64,000 bases of DNA from Planctomycetota bacterium (lineage in GTDB: Bacteria > Planctomycetota > Phycisphaerae > Phycisphaerales > SM1A02). Positions 34,042-42,461 of this stretch are shown here, in pieces (position 1 is the first letter of the stretch; every line of letters starts with the position of its first letter). The notes beneath the pieces are model-generated. The model was given only the letters and a program-made list of their open reading frames with translations, had not been told where the DNA came from and did not search any database. The stretch lies in contig RFON01000002.1 in NCBI GenBank assembly GCA_009926625.1, positions 79,686 through 143,685 on the forward strand. Reading direction: 5' to 3'. Both the position numbers and the translations under genes were made by a program.

Positions 34042-34845
34042 TCAGTCTGGAATCGGCGCGCGCTTCTGCTTCTTGAGCGAGCCGCCACCCGTGCCGCTCG
34101 GAGGCGTTGGAGTGCCACCGCCGCCGCTGCCACCGTCGCTTGCCTCTTCGCCTTCTTCGACCTTTGACTGCGGGATCTCGACTTCCTCATCCGGCAGGTT
34201 GGCGTACTTCTCGAACATGTCGTTCACGTACTTCTTCCATGCAGCGATCGAGTCGGTTCCAGAGAGGTGATCAAGGATGTCTGGCGGACCTGGGAATGAG
34301 GTGAAGACGATCTTGCCGTCCTCGTCGGCGGCGTCCCACAGCAGCGCTCGATCGGGCAGGTCACTCGTGATGATGGCAAATGTCGCAAAGCCCTTCGAAT
34401 CGTTCTTGCACTGCACCTCAATGGACTTGATGCCCACCGTGGACTTCGCCCAGCCGCTGCCTTCGGTCAGTTTCTTCAGCACTTTCGCATCGCGCTCCGA
34501 CATCATGCCGCCTGCGGTCGTTTGGTCCCCCTTGGCGAATGCGTTCCAGAACAAGAGGACGGCCTTGCGCTCTTCGGTGGTCTTTGGAGCAAGGTCCTCT
34601 GGGAGGCTGACGCGCTCGTCGATCGAGAGCGACTTCATCAGTGACGCAATGTCTTCCACCGTTGGTTCCGGCGGTGGTGGCGGCGGTGGCGGCGGCGCTT
34701 GAACGATTGGAGCCGACTGTTGCGGCTCTTCGTCGCTGCATGCACCAACCACGAGGATCGCGGCGGCGCAGGCGATCCAAACGGCATGGCGCGCGATCAG
34801 GCTTGCCTCATGGTTTCGATGCGTCAGCTGGTTCTGGCTTGTCAT
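34042..34845 (-). CDS. Putative lipoprotein, unknown function
   Basis: 267 residues. A hydrophobic signal (HAVWIACAAAILVVGAC) with lipobox VGAC is followed by a Pro tract (about nine Pro), then a mostly helical domain (VEDIASLMKSLSIDERVSL, AVLLFWNAFAKGDQ). The end is Gly/Pro/Ser-rich with a basic KKQKRAPIPD. No family is recognised. The first 38 bases overlap the end of fabD, so it is probably the last gene of the rpmF-plsX-fabH-fabD unit, and it converges with fabG 82 bases away. A link to lipid or envelope metabolism is only inferred from position. Confidence 0.72.
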   Translation of the reverse strand: MTSQNQLTHRNHEASLIARHAVWIACAAAILVVGACSDEEPQQSAPIVQAPPPPPPPPPEPTVEDIASLMKSLSIDERVSLPEDLAPKTTEERKAVLLFWNAFAKGDQTTAGGMMSERDAKVLKKLTEGSGWAKSTVGIKSIEVQCKNDSKGFATFAIITSDLPDRALLWDAADEDGKIVFTSFPGPPDILDHLSGTDSIAAWKKYVNDMFEKYANLPDEEVEIPQSKVEEGEEASDGGSGGGGTPTPPSGTGGGSLKKQKRAPIPD

Positions 34846-35767
34846 GCGTGGTCACCTCGAATGTTCTGTCAATTCGCCTCATCAGCCCCTTCAGTACCGA
34901 GCCAGGAGCCAATTCGTGCAGACTCGGCCGCGCGTCGCCCGACGGCGTTTCGGCCGAGAGAGCTGCCATGCTCTGACTCCACTGTACAGGGCGGACGATC
35001 TGGTCCACAAGCAATCTGCGCAAGAGGTTCGCATCCGACGAATCATGCGGACGCGCGGTGACATTGCTCCATACAGGCATCTGCAGTGGTCGGAATGCGG
35101 TGCGATCGAGGACGGCGGCCATCGCCTCGGCGGCAGGCGCCATCAGCGGGGAATGGAATGCACCCGCGACCTGCAGTTTCGTCGCGCGGCAGCCGACCTT
35201 CGCGGACGCATCAAGCGCGCGATCGCAGGCGGACGAGTGCCCGGAAAGCACGATCTGCCCAGGTGCGTTGAAGTTTGCACAGACCAACACTTCTCCCTGC
35301 GCGGCAGCATCGCACACCGCCTGCGCCTGCGCCTCGTCAGCGCCGATCAGCGCGACCATGCCACCCTTGCTCGCCTGCGCCGCAGCCTGCATCTGCCGAC
35401 CCCGCTCCGCCACGAGTTGCAATCCATCCTCAAAGGTGAACGCGCCTGCAATGTGCAGTGCGGTGTATTCGCCGAGCGACAAACCGGCCGCAGCGCAGAT
35501 GCTCCTGCATGCGCCGCGCTCCTGCAAGGCGTGCAGCGACGCGATCGCGCAGGTGTAGAGCGCGGGCTGGCTGACATCGGTGCGGTGCACCGTGTCGGGC
35601 GCGCCATCGAATGCAACTTTGGACAGCGGCTCGCCGCCGATGTGAACGATTGCGTCTGCGCGCTGGAAAATCGCAGCGGCCGCAGCACTGGACTCGAACC
35701 ACGCCCGTCCCATTCCAGGGGTTTGTGCGCCTTGACCAGGGCACAGGATGATCTGCTGTTGTGTCAT
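34808..35767 (-). CDS. fabD: Malonyl-CoA-acyl carrier protein transacylase
   Basis: 319 residues from ATG 35767. FabD loads malonate onto ACP. It has the N-terminal IILCPGQGAQTPGMGRAW, the nucleophile elbow AAGLSLGEYTALHIA (Ser in GLSLG, where the first position is usually His), and the catalytic His in VAGAFHSPLMAPA. TTG 35788 would add seven residues. The C-terminal tail overlaps the start of the next gene by 38 bases. Gene order plsX-fabH-fabD supports the call. Confidence 0.94.
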   Translation of the reverse strand: MTQQQIILCPGQGAQTPGMGRAWFESSAAAAAIFQRADAIVHIGGEPLSKVAFDGAPDTVHRTDVSQPALYTCAIASLHALQERGACRSICAAAGLSLGEYTALHIAGAFTFEDGLQLVAERGRQMQAAAQASKGGMVALIGADEAQAQAVCDAAAQGEVLVCANFNAPGQIVLSGHSSACDRALDASAKVGCRATKLQVAGAFHSPLMAPAAEAMAAVLDRTAFRPLQMPVWSNVTARPHDSSDANLLRRLLVDQIVRPVQWSQSMAALSAETPSGDARPSLHELAPGSVLKGLMRRIDRTFEVTTHDKPEPADASKP

Positions 35768-35847
35768 GTGTTGTGGAGGCTTCTTCAATCAGCCCGAACG
35801 CGCTTGAATCCGATCAAGTTGTACTGGACAGACGACGGGGAGGATGC

Positions 35848-36852
35848 TCAGACTCGCCACACCGAACTCGCCCATGTGAGCCCGCCGCCGAAGGCGACCA
35901 TCACGAAGGGGCGTTCCCGTTCAATCTTGCCCGCTCGCCACAGTTCATCGAGACAGAGTCCGACGCTTCCCGCCGATGTGTTTCCGTACTTGTCGATGTT
36001 GATGTAGACCTTTTCCTGAGGCAGTCCAAGGCGTTCACGCGCGGCGTCGATGATGCGCAGGTTCGATTGATGGCAGATGATCTGCCCAACGGAATCCGCA
36101 GTCAGGTCGGTCCGCTTCATCGCCTCCTCGAGCACCTCGCGGAACTTCGTGACGGCGAAGCGGAAGACTTCCTTGCCGTTCATGCGGATGTTGCCGAGGC
36201 GGATCGGATTGTCGGCATCGAAAGGCGGAACATCCCGCGGCTTCCGCGGCAGGTAGAGCGAATGCCAGCCGCTGCCGTCCGCGCCCATGGACTGATAGAG
36301 GCATCCGATGCGGGGGTCCCGATCGCGCTGCAAGATAGCCGCACCCGCGGCATCGCCGAACAGTATCGAGACGGAACGGTCGTCGTAGTCGACGATGCTG
36401 CTCATGTTCTCGGCGCCGATGACAGCGATCGTGCGGAACATGCCCGCGCGTATCAACCCCTGTGCGATGTTGAGCCCATACATGAAGCCGCAGCAGGCGG
36501 CAGAAACATCGAATGCAGCGGCAGGCACGGCACCAACAGCCGCCCCGACGCGCGCGGCCACGGAGGGACAAGTCATCTCGCCCGTCACGGTGCCGACGAT
36601 GATCAGGTCAAGGTCCGAGCCCTTCATCCTGGCACTGTCGAGTGCACGCTCGAGAGCCGTGCGGGCCATCTCGAATGTTCCCTCACGGGAGGGATCGCAG
36701 ATGCGCCGTTCACGAATGCCGGTGCGCTGCACGATCCACTCGTCGCTCGTATCGAGGGTTCTCGCGAAGTCCTCGTTCGTCATGCGCCGCTCAGGCACAT
36801 AGGACCCCGTCCCGCAGATGCGGACTCCGCACGCGGGGAGGTCGCTGCTCAT
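35848..36852 (-). CDS. fabH: 3-oxoacyl-[acyl-carrier-protein] synthase III
   Basis: 334 residues. FabH starts fatty-acid synthesis by joining acetyl-CoA and malonyl-ACP. The catalytic residues appear in order: Cys in DVSAACCGFMYGLNIA, His in ICHQSNLRIIDAA and Asn in KYGNTSAGSVGL. The start RICGTGSYVPERRMTNED and SDEWIVQRTGIRERR are typical. The ATG at 36852 overlaps the plsX stop by 4 bases, so both are coupled. Confidence 0.96.
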   Translation of the reverse strand: MSSDLPACGVRICGTGSYVPERRMTNEDFARTLDTSDEWIVQRTGIRERRICDPSREGTFEMARTALERALDSARMKGSDLDLIIVGTVTGEMTCPSVAARVGAAVGAVPAAAFDVSAACCGFMYGLNIAQGLIRAGMFRTIAVIGAENMSSIVDYDDRSVSILFGDAAGAAILQRDRDPRIGCLYQSMGADGSGWHSLYLPRKPRDVPPFDADNPIRLGNIRMNGKEVFRFAVTKFREVLEEAMKRTDLTADSVGQIICHQSNLRIIDAARERLGLPQEKVYINIDKYGNTSAGSVGLCLDELWRAGKIERERPFVMVAFGGGLTWASSVWRV

Positions 36853-37865
36853 GCGATGAGATGCTGCGCCGCAGCGAGCCGCTCGACGATGGCGTCGTTG
36901 ACACCGAGGTCGACGAAACTTCGTGCACGGCGGATCGCGCTGGTGATGGTGCGTGCCACGCTCGAACCGTGGGAGATCAGGCACACGCCGTTGACCCCCA
37001 TCAGCGGCGCGCCGCCGTGCTCGTGATAGTCGTACTTGGCGTAGAGGCTCTTCACGACGGGTTCAAGCCGTGATGCGAGCGTCGGATCGATCGCGAAGAC
37101 CTCCTTGGCGAGCGCCTTGAAGATGCCGGAAGAAAGTCCTTCCGCCATCTTGAGCATCACATTGCCAACGATGCCATCGGTGATCACCACATCCGCTTCA
37201 CCGTCGAAGACGCCGCGACCTTCGACGAAACCGCTGAACTGGAGCCCGTCGGTCATGCGAAGGAGGTCGCGTGCATCACGCATCTCCTGCGTGCCCTTCT
37301 GCTCCTCGCCGCCCACATTCATGAGCGCGACGCGCGGGTTGGCGATGCCGAGCACCCGCCGCGCATAGATGTCACCCATCACACCGTACTGCGCGAGGTG
37401 ATGCGCCTTCGGCTCGATGTTCGCGCCCACATCGATCAGCACGATCGGACCTGCAAAGGTCGGCACCGTGACCGCAATGCCAGGTCTGATCACCCCTTCG
37501 AGCCGCCGCATGTGAAGTTGGGCGGCCGCGACGCATGCGCCAGTGTTTCCAGCAGAGATGACCGCGTCAAGGCGGTTGGGCTGCTTGGGCGATGCCATGC
37601 GTCCCATCACCACGATGGAGGAATCCTTCTTCGACCGCACCGCATCAACCGGCGCGTCGTCCATCCCGATGACCTCAGTTGTTGGAACGACCTCGATCTG
37701 GGTGCGGTCGATGCCGCGTTCTCCGATCGCCTCCTCAATCAGTGGACCGTCGCCGATGAGAACAAGTTGGTCCCCTGTTGTCATCTTGGGGACCGCCGCA
37801 AAACAACCCTTCAGGATTTCATCGGGGGCGTTGTCGCCTCCCATCACATCGACGCCGATTCGCAT
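36849..37865 (-). CDS. plsX: Phosphate acyltransferase PlsX
   Basis: 338 residues. PlsX makes acyl-phosphate from acyl-ACP for phospholipid synthesis. It begins [18 protein letters not shown], then [60 protein letters not shown] and [13 protein letters not shown], all diagnostic. It lies 10 bases after rpmF and overlaps fabH, matching the classic rpmF-plsX-fabH-fabD order. Confidence 0.96.
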   Translation of the reverse strand: MRIGVDVMGGDNAPDEILKGCFAAVPKMTTGDQLVLIGDGPLIEEAIGERGIDRTQIEVVPTTEVIGMDDAPVDAVRSKKDSSIVVMGRMASPKQPNRLDAVISAGNTGACVAAAQLHMRRLEGVIRPGIAVTVPTFAGPIVLIDVGANIEPKAHHLAQYGVMGDIYARRVLGIANPRVALMNVGGEEQKGTQEMRDARDLLRMTDGLQFSGFVEGRGVFDGEADVVITDGIVGNVMLKMAEGLSSGIFKALAKEVFAIDPTLASRLEPVVKSLYAKYDYHEHGGAPLMGVNGVCLISHGSSVARTITSAIRRARSFVDLGVNDAIVERLAAAQHLIA

Positions 37866-37875
37866 CAGGGGGTCA

Positions 37876-38061
37876 TCAGGCGCTGGCCTGAAAGCCCTTC
37901 AGCTGCAGTCCTGGGCGGACATAGCCGCACGAATTGCACGCGTGATGGGGGCGCTTGGCGGCGCCGCAGTTCGGGCAGGTGACCGCATGGGCCGCGCGAA
38001 GCGCCTGATGGTTTCGGCGTCGGCGGGTTCGTCCTGGGCTGGTTCGAAAGACGGGATTCAT
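37876..38061 (-). CDS. rpmF: Ribosomal protein bL32
   Basis: 61 residues. The basic head ([15 protein letters not shown]) and a zinc ribbon with two CxxC pairs ([19 protein letters not shown]) are those of bL32. The tail [11 protein letters not shown] is longer than in E. coli. It heads the plsX-fabH-fabD operon and has the best promoter in the window 45-72 bases upstream. Confidence 0.92.
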   Translation of the reverse strand: MNPVFRTSPGRTRRRRNHQALRAAHAVTCPNCGAAKRPHHACNSCGYVRPGLQLKGFQASA

Positions 38062-38105
38062 GGGTGGATGTGCCTCGTAGACCCCTCTCGCGGGGTGAAG
38101 GCCAG

Positions 38106-38133
38106 AGTCTATCGGCCCGCCGCGTTCTGTCAA
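38106..38133 (-). promoter_or_regulatory. Sigma70-type promoter of the rpmF-plsX-fabH-fabD operon
   Basis: On the minus strand TTGACA (38133-38128), a 16-base spacer, then TAGACT (38111-38106). It predicts a leader of about 38 bases before ATG 38061. It is the most canonical promoter seen and supports TAGACT as a -10 form in this genome. Confidence 0.7.
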
Positions 38134-38152
38134 GATTGTGCAAGCCAGTGGG

Positions 38153-38181
38153 TTGCCGTCACGGGGGTGTTCCTGTACCTT
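38153..38181 (+). promoter_or_regulatory. Putative sigma70-type promoter of rpsL
   Basis: TTGCCG, a 17-base spacer and TACCTT. It predicts a start near 38188, about 20 bases before the rpsL ATG, with GGGAAG as the ribosome-binding site. Confidence 0.5.
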
Positions 38182-38208
38182 GCGCGGCTCCCCACTTGGG
38201 AAGTCCTC

Positions 38209-38601
38209 ATGCCGACCATCAACCAGCTCGTTCGTAAGCCACGCCGCGACCCCGCCACCAAGAGCAAGGTCACGGACCTCGCCGCGTGTCCACAGCGCCG
38301 TGGTGTGTGTCTGCAGGTGAAGACGGTCACCCCGAAGAAGCCGAACTCCGCGCTTCGCAAGGTGGCGCGTGTGCGCCTTTCGAACGGGCGTGAAGTGACG
38401 GCGTACATCGGCGGCGAGGGGCACAACCTCCAGGAGCACTCGATCGTGCTGGTGCGCGGAGGTCGTGTGCGTGACCTTCCGGGTGTGCGTTACCACGTCG
38501 TGCGCGGCACGCTCGACTGCCTCGGCGTGGACGGCCGCAAGAAGGGCCGCTCGCTGTACGGCGTCAAGCGCAAGGCTGCCGCCGCGGCGAAGAAGAAATG
38601 A
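38209..38601 (+). CDS. rpsL: Ribosomal protein uS12
   Basis: 130 residues. It is a typical S12: [54 protein letters not shown], and [14 protein letters not shown] at the end. It lies at the decoding centre. The loop that reads [11 protein letters not shown] in E. coli is [11 protein letters not shown] here, so Lys88 is replaced by Arg, a change known to give streptomycin resistance in other bacteria. The other streptomycin-contact loop (TPKKPNSA) is normal. rpsG follows after 197 bases; fusA and tuf do not follow it. Confidence 0.97.
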   Translation: MPTINQLVRKPRRDPATKSKVTDLAACPQRRGVCLQVKTVTPKKPNSALRKVARVRLSNGREVTAYIGGEGHNLQEHSIVLVRGGRVRDLPGVRYHVVRGTLDCLGVDGRKKGRSLYGVKRKAAAAAKKK

Positions 38602-38673
38602 CCGTGGCCTGCTCGCGGCCGCATGACGGCTGCGCGCAGTCCGCATCAGGTGCGCCGATCACCATCCTCGGCT

Positions 38674-38695
38674 GCGGGACGGACGGTCCGCCCGC
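38674..38695 (+). other. Hairpin in the rpsL-rpsG intergenic region
   Basis: GCGGG-A-CGGA-CGG-TCCG-CCCGC folds into a 9-bp stem with one bulged A and a 3-base loop, with no T-run after it. In E. coli the rpsL-rpsG gap holds the S7 binding site for feedback control; a similar role here is an inference from position. Confidence 0.4.
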
Positions 38696-38798
38696 AAGGC
38701 AGTAATCGGGTCGCCTCGCTCCGGAGATGCCCAACCTCCAGCGACTCGGTGAACAACGCGTGCCTTTCGGCCCGCAAGCCCCACACAAGGAGAGTCTC

Positions 38799-39293
38799 AT
38801 GCCAAAGCAGTTCACGGCCAGCGAATCCCAACTCAAGCCCGACCCGCGTTACCAAGACCTGACGGTCGCGAAGTTCATCAACTGCATGATGCGAGGCGGC
38901 AAGAAGGCCACCGCGCAGCGCGTGGTGTACGACGCCTTCGATGCGTTGCAGGTGCGTCTCGACAAGGAGAAGAGCGATGCGCTGCCCAAGACATCGATCG
39001 AGCTCTTCCACAAGGCGATCGAGAATGTCCGACCAAGCGTGGAAGTGCGCTCCAAGCGCGTCGGTGGCGCCAACTATCAGGTGCCGATGCAGTTGAACCG
39101 ACGCCGCGCGCAGAGTTTGACTTTCCGCTGGATCATCGAGGCTGTTCGCGACGAGAAGGGCAAGCCTGTTTCCATTCGGCTGGCGAAGGAACTCTTCGAT
39201 GCCGCGAAGAATGAAGGCAAGGCTGTGACGACGCGCGAAAACACCCACCGCATGGCCGACGCCAACAAGGCGTTCGCGCACTTTGCTTGGTGA
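38799..39293 (+). CDS. rpsG: Ribosomal protein uS7
   Basis: 164 residues. S7 nucleates assembly of the 30S head. Typical stretches are KFINCMMRGGKKATAQRVVY, ALPKTSIELFHKAIENVRP, VEVRSKRVGGANYQVPMQ, RRRAQSLTFRWIIEA and ENTHRMADANKAFAHFAW. The sequence AAGGAGAG lies before ATG 38799. It is slightly longer than E. coli S7 at the N-terminus (ASESQLKPDPRYQD). The str-operon partners fusA and tuf are not next to it. Confidence 0.97.
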   Translation: MPKQFTASESQLKPDPRYQDLTVAKFINCMMRGGKKATAQRVVYDAFDALQVRLDKEKSDALPKTSIELFHKAIENVRPSVEVRSKRVGGANYQVPMQLNRRRAQSLTFRWIIEAVRDEKGKPVSIRLAKELFDAAKNEGKAVTTRENTHRMADANKAFAHFAW

Positions 39294-39310
39294 GCCTCGT
39301 TCGACGAAGC

Positions 39311-39380
39311 AGCGAGTCCAAGCGAGTCCAAGCGAGTCCAAGCGAGTCCAAGCGAGGCCAAGCGAGGTCATGCGAGGCGA
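39311..39380. repeat. Tandem decamer repeat after rpsG
   Basis: Seven direct units of ten bases: four exact AGCGAGTCCA copies, then AGCGAGGCCA, AGCGAGGTCA and TGCGAGGCGA. It starts 17 bases after the rpsG stop and ends 43 bases before the DinB-like gene. The exact copies imply recent slippage. Confidence 0.9.
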
Positions 39381-39411
39381 TGACCAAGGCACTGCGCGGC
39401 GGGTCGTCGGG

Positions 39412-39417
39412 TAGCCT
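39412..39417 (+). promoter_or_regulatory. Putative leaderless -10 element of the DinB-like gene
   Basis: TAGCCT ends 6 bases before ATG 39424, and there is no Shine-Dalgarno. Transcription would start at the A of the ATG. Confidence 0.4.
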
Positions 39418-39423
39418 TTCGCC

Positions 39424-39918
39424 ATGAACCTTGGTGCTGCCCTTGCCCCGTCACTTCGGATGACGCTCGGCTATGCGGATGAACTCGTCCGCACGATTCC
39501 GGCAGAGCGGTTTTCGCACATGCCCGCTGCAGACATCAACAGCCCCGCGTTCTGCATCGGGCACCTATCGATCTATGCAGCGCGAGCGGGCGAGGCAATG
39601 GGAGTGAAGATCGTCCCAGCACCGAGTGGCTGGATGGACCTGTTCAAGAATGGCGCGCCGTGCGTTGATCGGGCGGGGCACTATCCAGCGAAGGATGAAC
39701 TGGTCGCGGAGTTCAGCCGCGGTTGGAGCGAAGTGGCTGAAGCGCTGCCCGCGGTTTCGGATGCGGTCTTTGCGGCGCCGAACCCGGTGGCGTCGCTCGC
39801 GCAGCGACTGCCGACGACGGGTGCGTTGCTGGCGTTCCTGTGCCTCGCGCACAACATGGTCCATCTGGGGCAGATCAGTGCATGGCGCCGCGTTGTGGGG
39901 CTCGGGTCCGCGATGTGA
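39424..39918 (+). CDS. DinB-like putative metalloenzyme
   Basis: 164 residues forming the four-helix DinB/YfiT pattern. Metal-ligand His candidates are in FCIGHLSIYAAR and CLAHNMVHLGQISAWRR; the closing H-x-GQ-x-x-x-x-R-R motif is typical of DinB_2 proteins. A Pro/Gly turn (PAPSGWMDLFKNG) separates the halves. The family binds Ni or Zn and includes bacillithiol S-transferases, but most members are uncharacterised. The next gene follows after 26 bases and is probably co-transcribed. Confidence 0.8.
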   Translation: MNLGAALAPSLRMTLGYADELVRTIPAERFSHMPAADINSPAFCIGHLSIYAARAGEAMGVKIVPAPSGWMDLFKNGAPCVDRAGHYPAKDELVAEFSRGWSEVAEALPAVSDAVFAAPNPVASLAQRLPTTGALLAFLCLAHNMVHLGQISAWRRVVGLGSAM

Positions 39919-39944
39919 GTGTGGGTGCGACCGAGCGAGGTCGC

Positions 39945-42452
39945 ATGCCGCGCGCGATGCCGCGCGCGACGGTTGGATTCTGGTGCATTGTCCTGTGTGC
40001 CGCGCTCGGTTGGCAGGCGAGTGCGCCGTCGCGATGGTTCGCCGACCCGATTTCCCTTCGTGATCTCATCACGCTGCTCGAGCGTGCGGGAGCCGACACC
40101 ATCGCTCGTGCCAATGCGGTCGATGTCGCGCATGCGCAGTACGAGCAAGCCTGGAGTGCCCTCCGCAGCGGTGCCCTCGGACGCTTCGAGTCGTCGACCG
40201 CAGGGGTGCCGCAGAGCTTGGTCGGTGTGGATGCGGAACGGCTCCGCGTGGTCGTGCCGCAATGGCAGGCGCTCTGTGCGAGCCGTGACCGCATCGAGTC
40301 CGCGCTCTTCGAGTCGGTGAAACGCGCTGCCGATGCGACGGAACACAATGCGATTGACGCGGCGCGCGCTGCGCGGCGGCGCGCGGTCCTGCGTGCGGAT
40401 GTGCAGTTCGATCCGCCGACGCTCGCGAGGCTCGTCGACATCGATGATGTCTTGTGGTCACTCGCGGCGGTGAATTGGGGAGCACAGGATGCCGATGTGC
40501 GGCAAGACTGCACCGAGGCGTTGCAACGATTGGAAAGTGGAACGCCGATGTTCGAGGCGCGTTCAAGGGCCTTCGGCGATGCGGTGCTTCGTTACGCGAG
40601 CGATTCGAGGAACAAGCCGCTTTCGGACGATGCCAAGGAGGATGAAGCGCGAGTCCGCGACTGGATGAACGGTCGTCGGGCGGCATTCGAGGAGGCGTTT
40701 GACCAAGTCAGCCAAGAGGAAGCCGCGATCCTGTTCATGAACAGCAAGCACCTTGCGGCGGTGGAGGCCGCCATCACGCCCTTGCCTCGCTCGGTGCAGA
40801 TGGCAGTGCGGGATGGATATCTCGAGGTCGCGCATCCAACGATCCGGACCCAGGCATCCCTCGGTGTGCAGGCATGTGCAGCACGGACCATCCGCGCGAA
40901 GTCGCTTTCGACTGGATCGCGCGCGGTCGTGCGCCAGTTGTTGTTTGAGTGGGCATTGCAGGATCGGCGGTTGGGGGATGCACTGGTCAAGTTGGACATC
41001 TCGTTGCACACGCCCGCGCGGTATCTGCTGATCCCTGATGGCGCTCGCCTGCAACCGGAGCTGGACCCGCAATGGCAAGCGCTTGAGGAGCGGCGGGCAT
41101 CGGGCGCTCGGGTCGTCATCAAGCAGATGCAGGAGATGCTGAGCGCGGCGGAGCGCGCGGCATTCGACGGGGGACTGACCGGCGAGCAGGATGTTCACTT
41201 TGTTTCGTCGGATGTGGTTTCGCTCGACGAGGCTTCTGCCAAGGGCCCCGATGCGTCGGTCGAGCCGCCTTCGCGCCCCACCATGCCCGAACCTGAAGGC
41301 CGTGATGTGGGGCGGATTCCAATGACGAGACCGATGGGCACGGAGTGGATCTCGTGCATCGCTGCGGCGCTGCAGGCCGATTCGGGAGCACGCGAAGTGC
41401 TCGGATCGCTGCACAGCGACTATGTCAACGAGTGGGAACAGCGCCTGAAGGATCGACTGAAGGCGCTCGAGGATGGCTCGAGGGAAGACGCGATGCGGTC
41501 CGAGGAAGAGGTGGAGCAGCGAATGGAAGTTGCGAGGATGCTCGCCCTCGAGCAACGAGCGCTTGATGAGGGGCTGCTGACCGATGCATCGTTCGCGCTG
41601 CTCAAGGCGGGCGATGAGCCGATCCTTGAACTCATGCGCATGGCGCGACTCTGTGGAGAGCCGCAGTGGGGCATTGACACCGTGTTCGATCGGCAGTCGG
41701 GCGGCGAGGAGAACTGCAATGTCCCGCTGATTGTCCTGTCGGTTGGACTCGACCACGATGCATTGCTTCGCGCAGCCCATGTGATTGAGTCGGAGCGACC
41801 CGCGCTCGAGAGTTCTGCCGAGAAGTTCCGTGCCATGCAGGAGCGCTACTGGATCTGGAAGATGCAGGCTCCCATCCTGTGGCAGCGGGGATCCCAGTTG
41901 TCGGACCCTGCGCGTTGGGGAGCGCTGCAGCGTCAGTTGAACGCGCGCGAGGCGCAGTTGATGGCCGAGGGAAGCGCTGCGGCAAGGGCAAAGGCGGCGG
42001 CGCAGCGCCACGCCTTGGAGTCGGTGCTGTTGGTGATTCCTGTCGCGGCTCGCCCAGTTGTGGAAGCAAGATTTCTCCGAGCGGCGTATCCCAGCGCATT
42101 CTCCACGACGGAAGCGGCGGCGAGTGCAATACAGCGCGCGCTCGGGGTGGGCGGATTGACCGAGGGGCAGCGTGTGGCGCTCGCGACTGCACGAGATGCC
42201 TTCGAGCGGGAGCGAGCGGAATTGACCGCACGGCTGCTTGCGCTCGTGAGCGACGAGGGAGCGGGCGGTGCAACGGGGGGAGATGCCGCAGCGTTGGCGG
42301 CTGCGCTCGAGGCGCGCGTGATGGCGATCGGGCAGGTCACATCCAAGCGCGACGCGGCGTGCGCGCGTGCGATTCAAGCTGTGTGCGATGCGCTCACGGC
42401 CGCTCAGCTGCAGCAGATCGAACTGAAGTGCGCGGCGACCGCGCAGCGGTGA
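39945..42452 (+). CDS. Large exported or membrane-anchored helical protein, unknown function
   Basis: 835 residues. A hydrophobic segment near the start (VGFWCIVLCAALGWQASA) suggests export. The rest is Ala/Arg/Glu-rich and almost all helical, with heptad-like stretches (YVNEWEQRLKDRLKALEDGS, SEEEVEQRMEVARMLALEQ) and a Pro linker (SRPTMPEPEGRDVGRIP) dividing it in two. No family is recognised. The start is uncertain: GTG 39915, ATG 39945 and ATG 39957 are all in frame, and 39945 keeps the signal near the N-terminus. It ends 9 bases before glpK and may share its transcript. Confidence 0.72.
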   Translation: MPRAMPRATVGFWCIVLCAALGWQASAPSRWFADPISLRDLITLLERAGADTIARANAVDVAHAQYEQAWSALRSGALGRFESSTAGVPQSLVGVDAERLRVVVPQWQALCASRDRIESALFESVKRAADATEHNAIDAARAARRRAVLRADVQFDPPTLARLVDIDDVLWSLAAVNWGAQDADVRQDCTEALQRLESGTPMFEARSRAFGDAVLRYASDSRNKPLSDDAKEDEARVRDWMNGRRAAFEEAFDQVSQEEAAILFMNSKHLAAVEAAITPLPRSVQMAVRDGYLEVAHPTIRTQASLGVQACAARTIRAKSLSTGSRAVVRQLLFEWALQDRRLGDALVKLDISLHTPARYLLIPDGARLQPELDPQWQALEERRASGARVVIKQMQEMLSAAERAAFDGGLTGEQDVHFVSSDVVSLDEASAKGPDASVEPPSRPTMPEPEGRDVGRIPMTRPMGTEWISCIAAALQADSGAREVLGSLHSDYVNEWEQRLKDRLKALEDGSREDAMRSEEEVEQRMEVARMLALEQRALDEGLLTDASFALLKAGDEPILELMRMARLCGEPQWGIDTVFDRQSGGEENCNVPLIVLSVGLDHDALLRAAHVIESERPALESSAEKFRAMQERYWIWKMQAPILWQRGSQLSDPARWGALQRQLNAREAQLMAEGSAAARAKAAAQRHALESVLLVIPVAARPVVEARFLRAAYPSAFSTTEAAASAIQRALGVGGLTEGQRVALATARDAFERERAELTARLLALVSDEGAGGATGGDAAALAAALEARVMAIGQVTSKRDAACARAIQAVCDALTAAQLQQIELKCAATAQR

Positions 42453-42461
42453 GTGAGCGCC

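Noticed and set aside
35761..37026. Plus-strand frame of 421 codons
   Set aside because: It is antisense to fabH and plsX, both certain.
39311..39380. CRISPR array
   Set aside because: The units are 10 bases with no spacers and no cas genes nearby; it is a simple tandem repeat.
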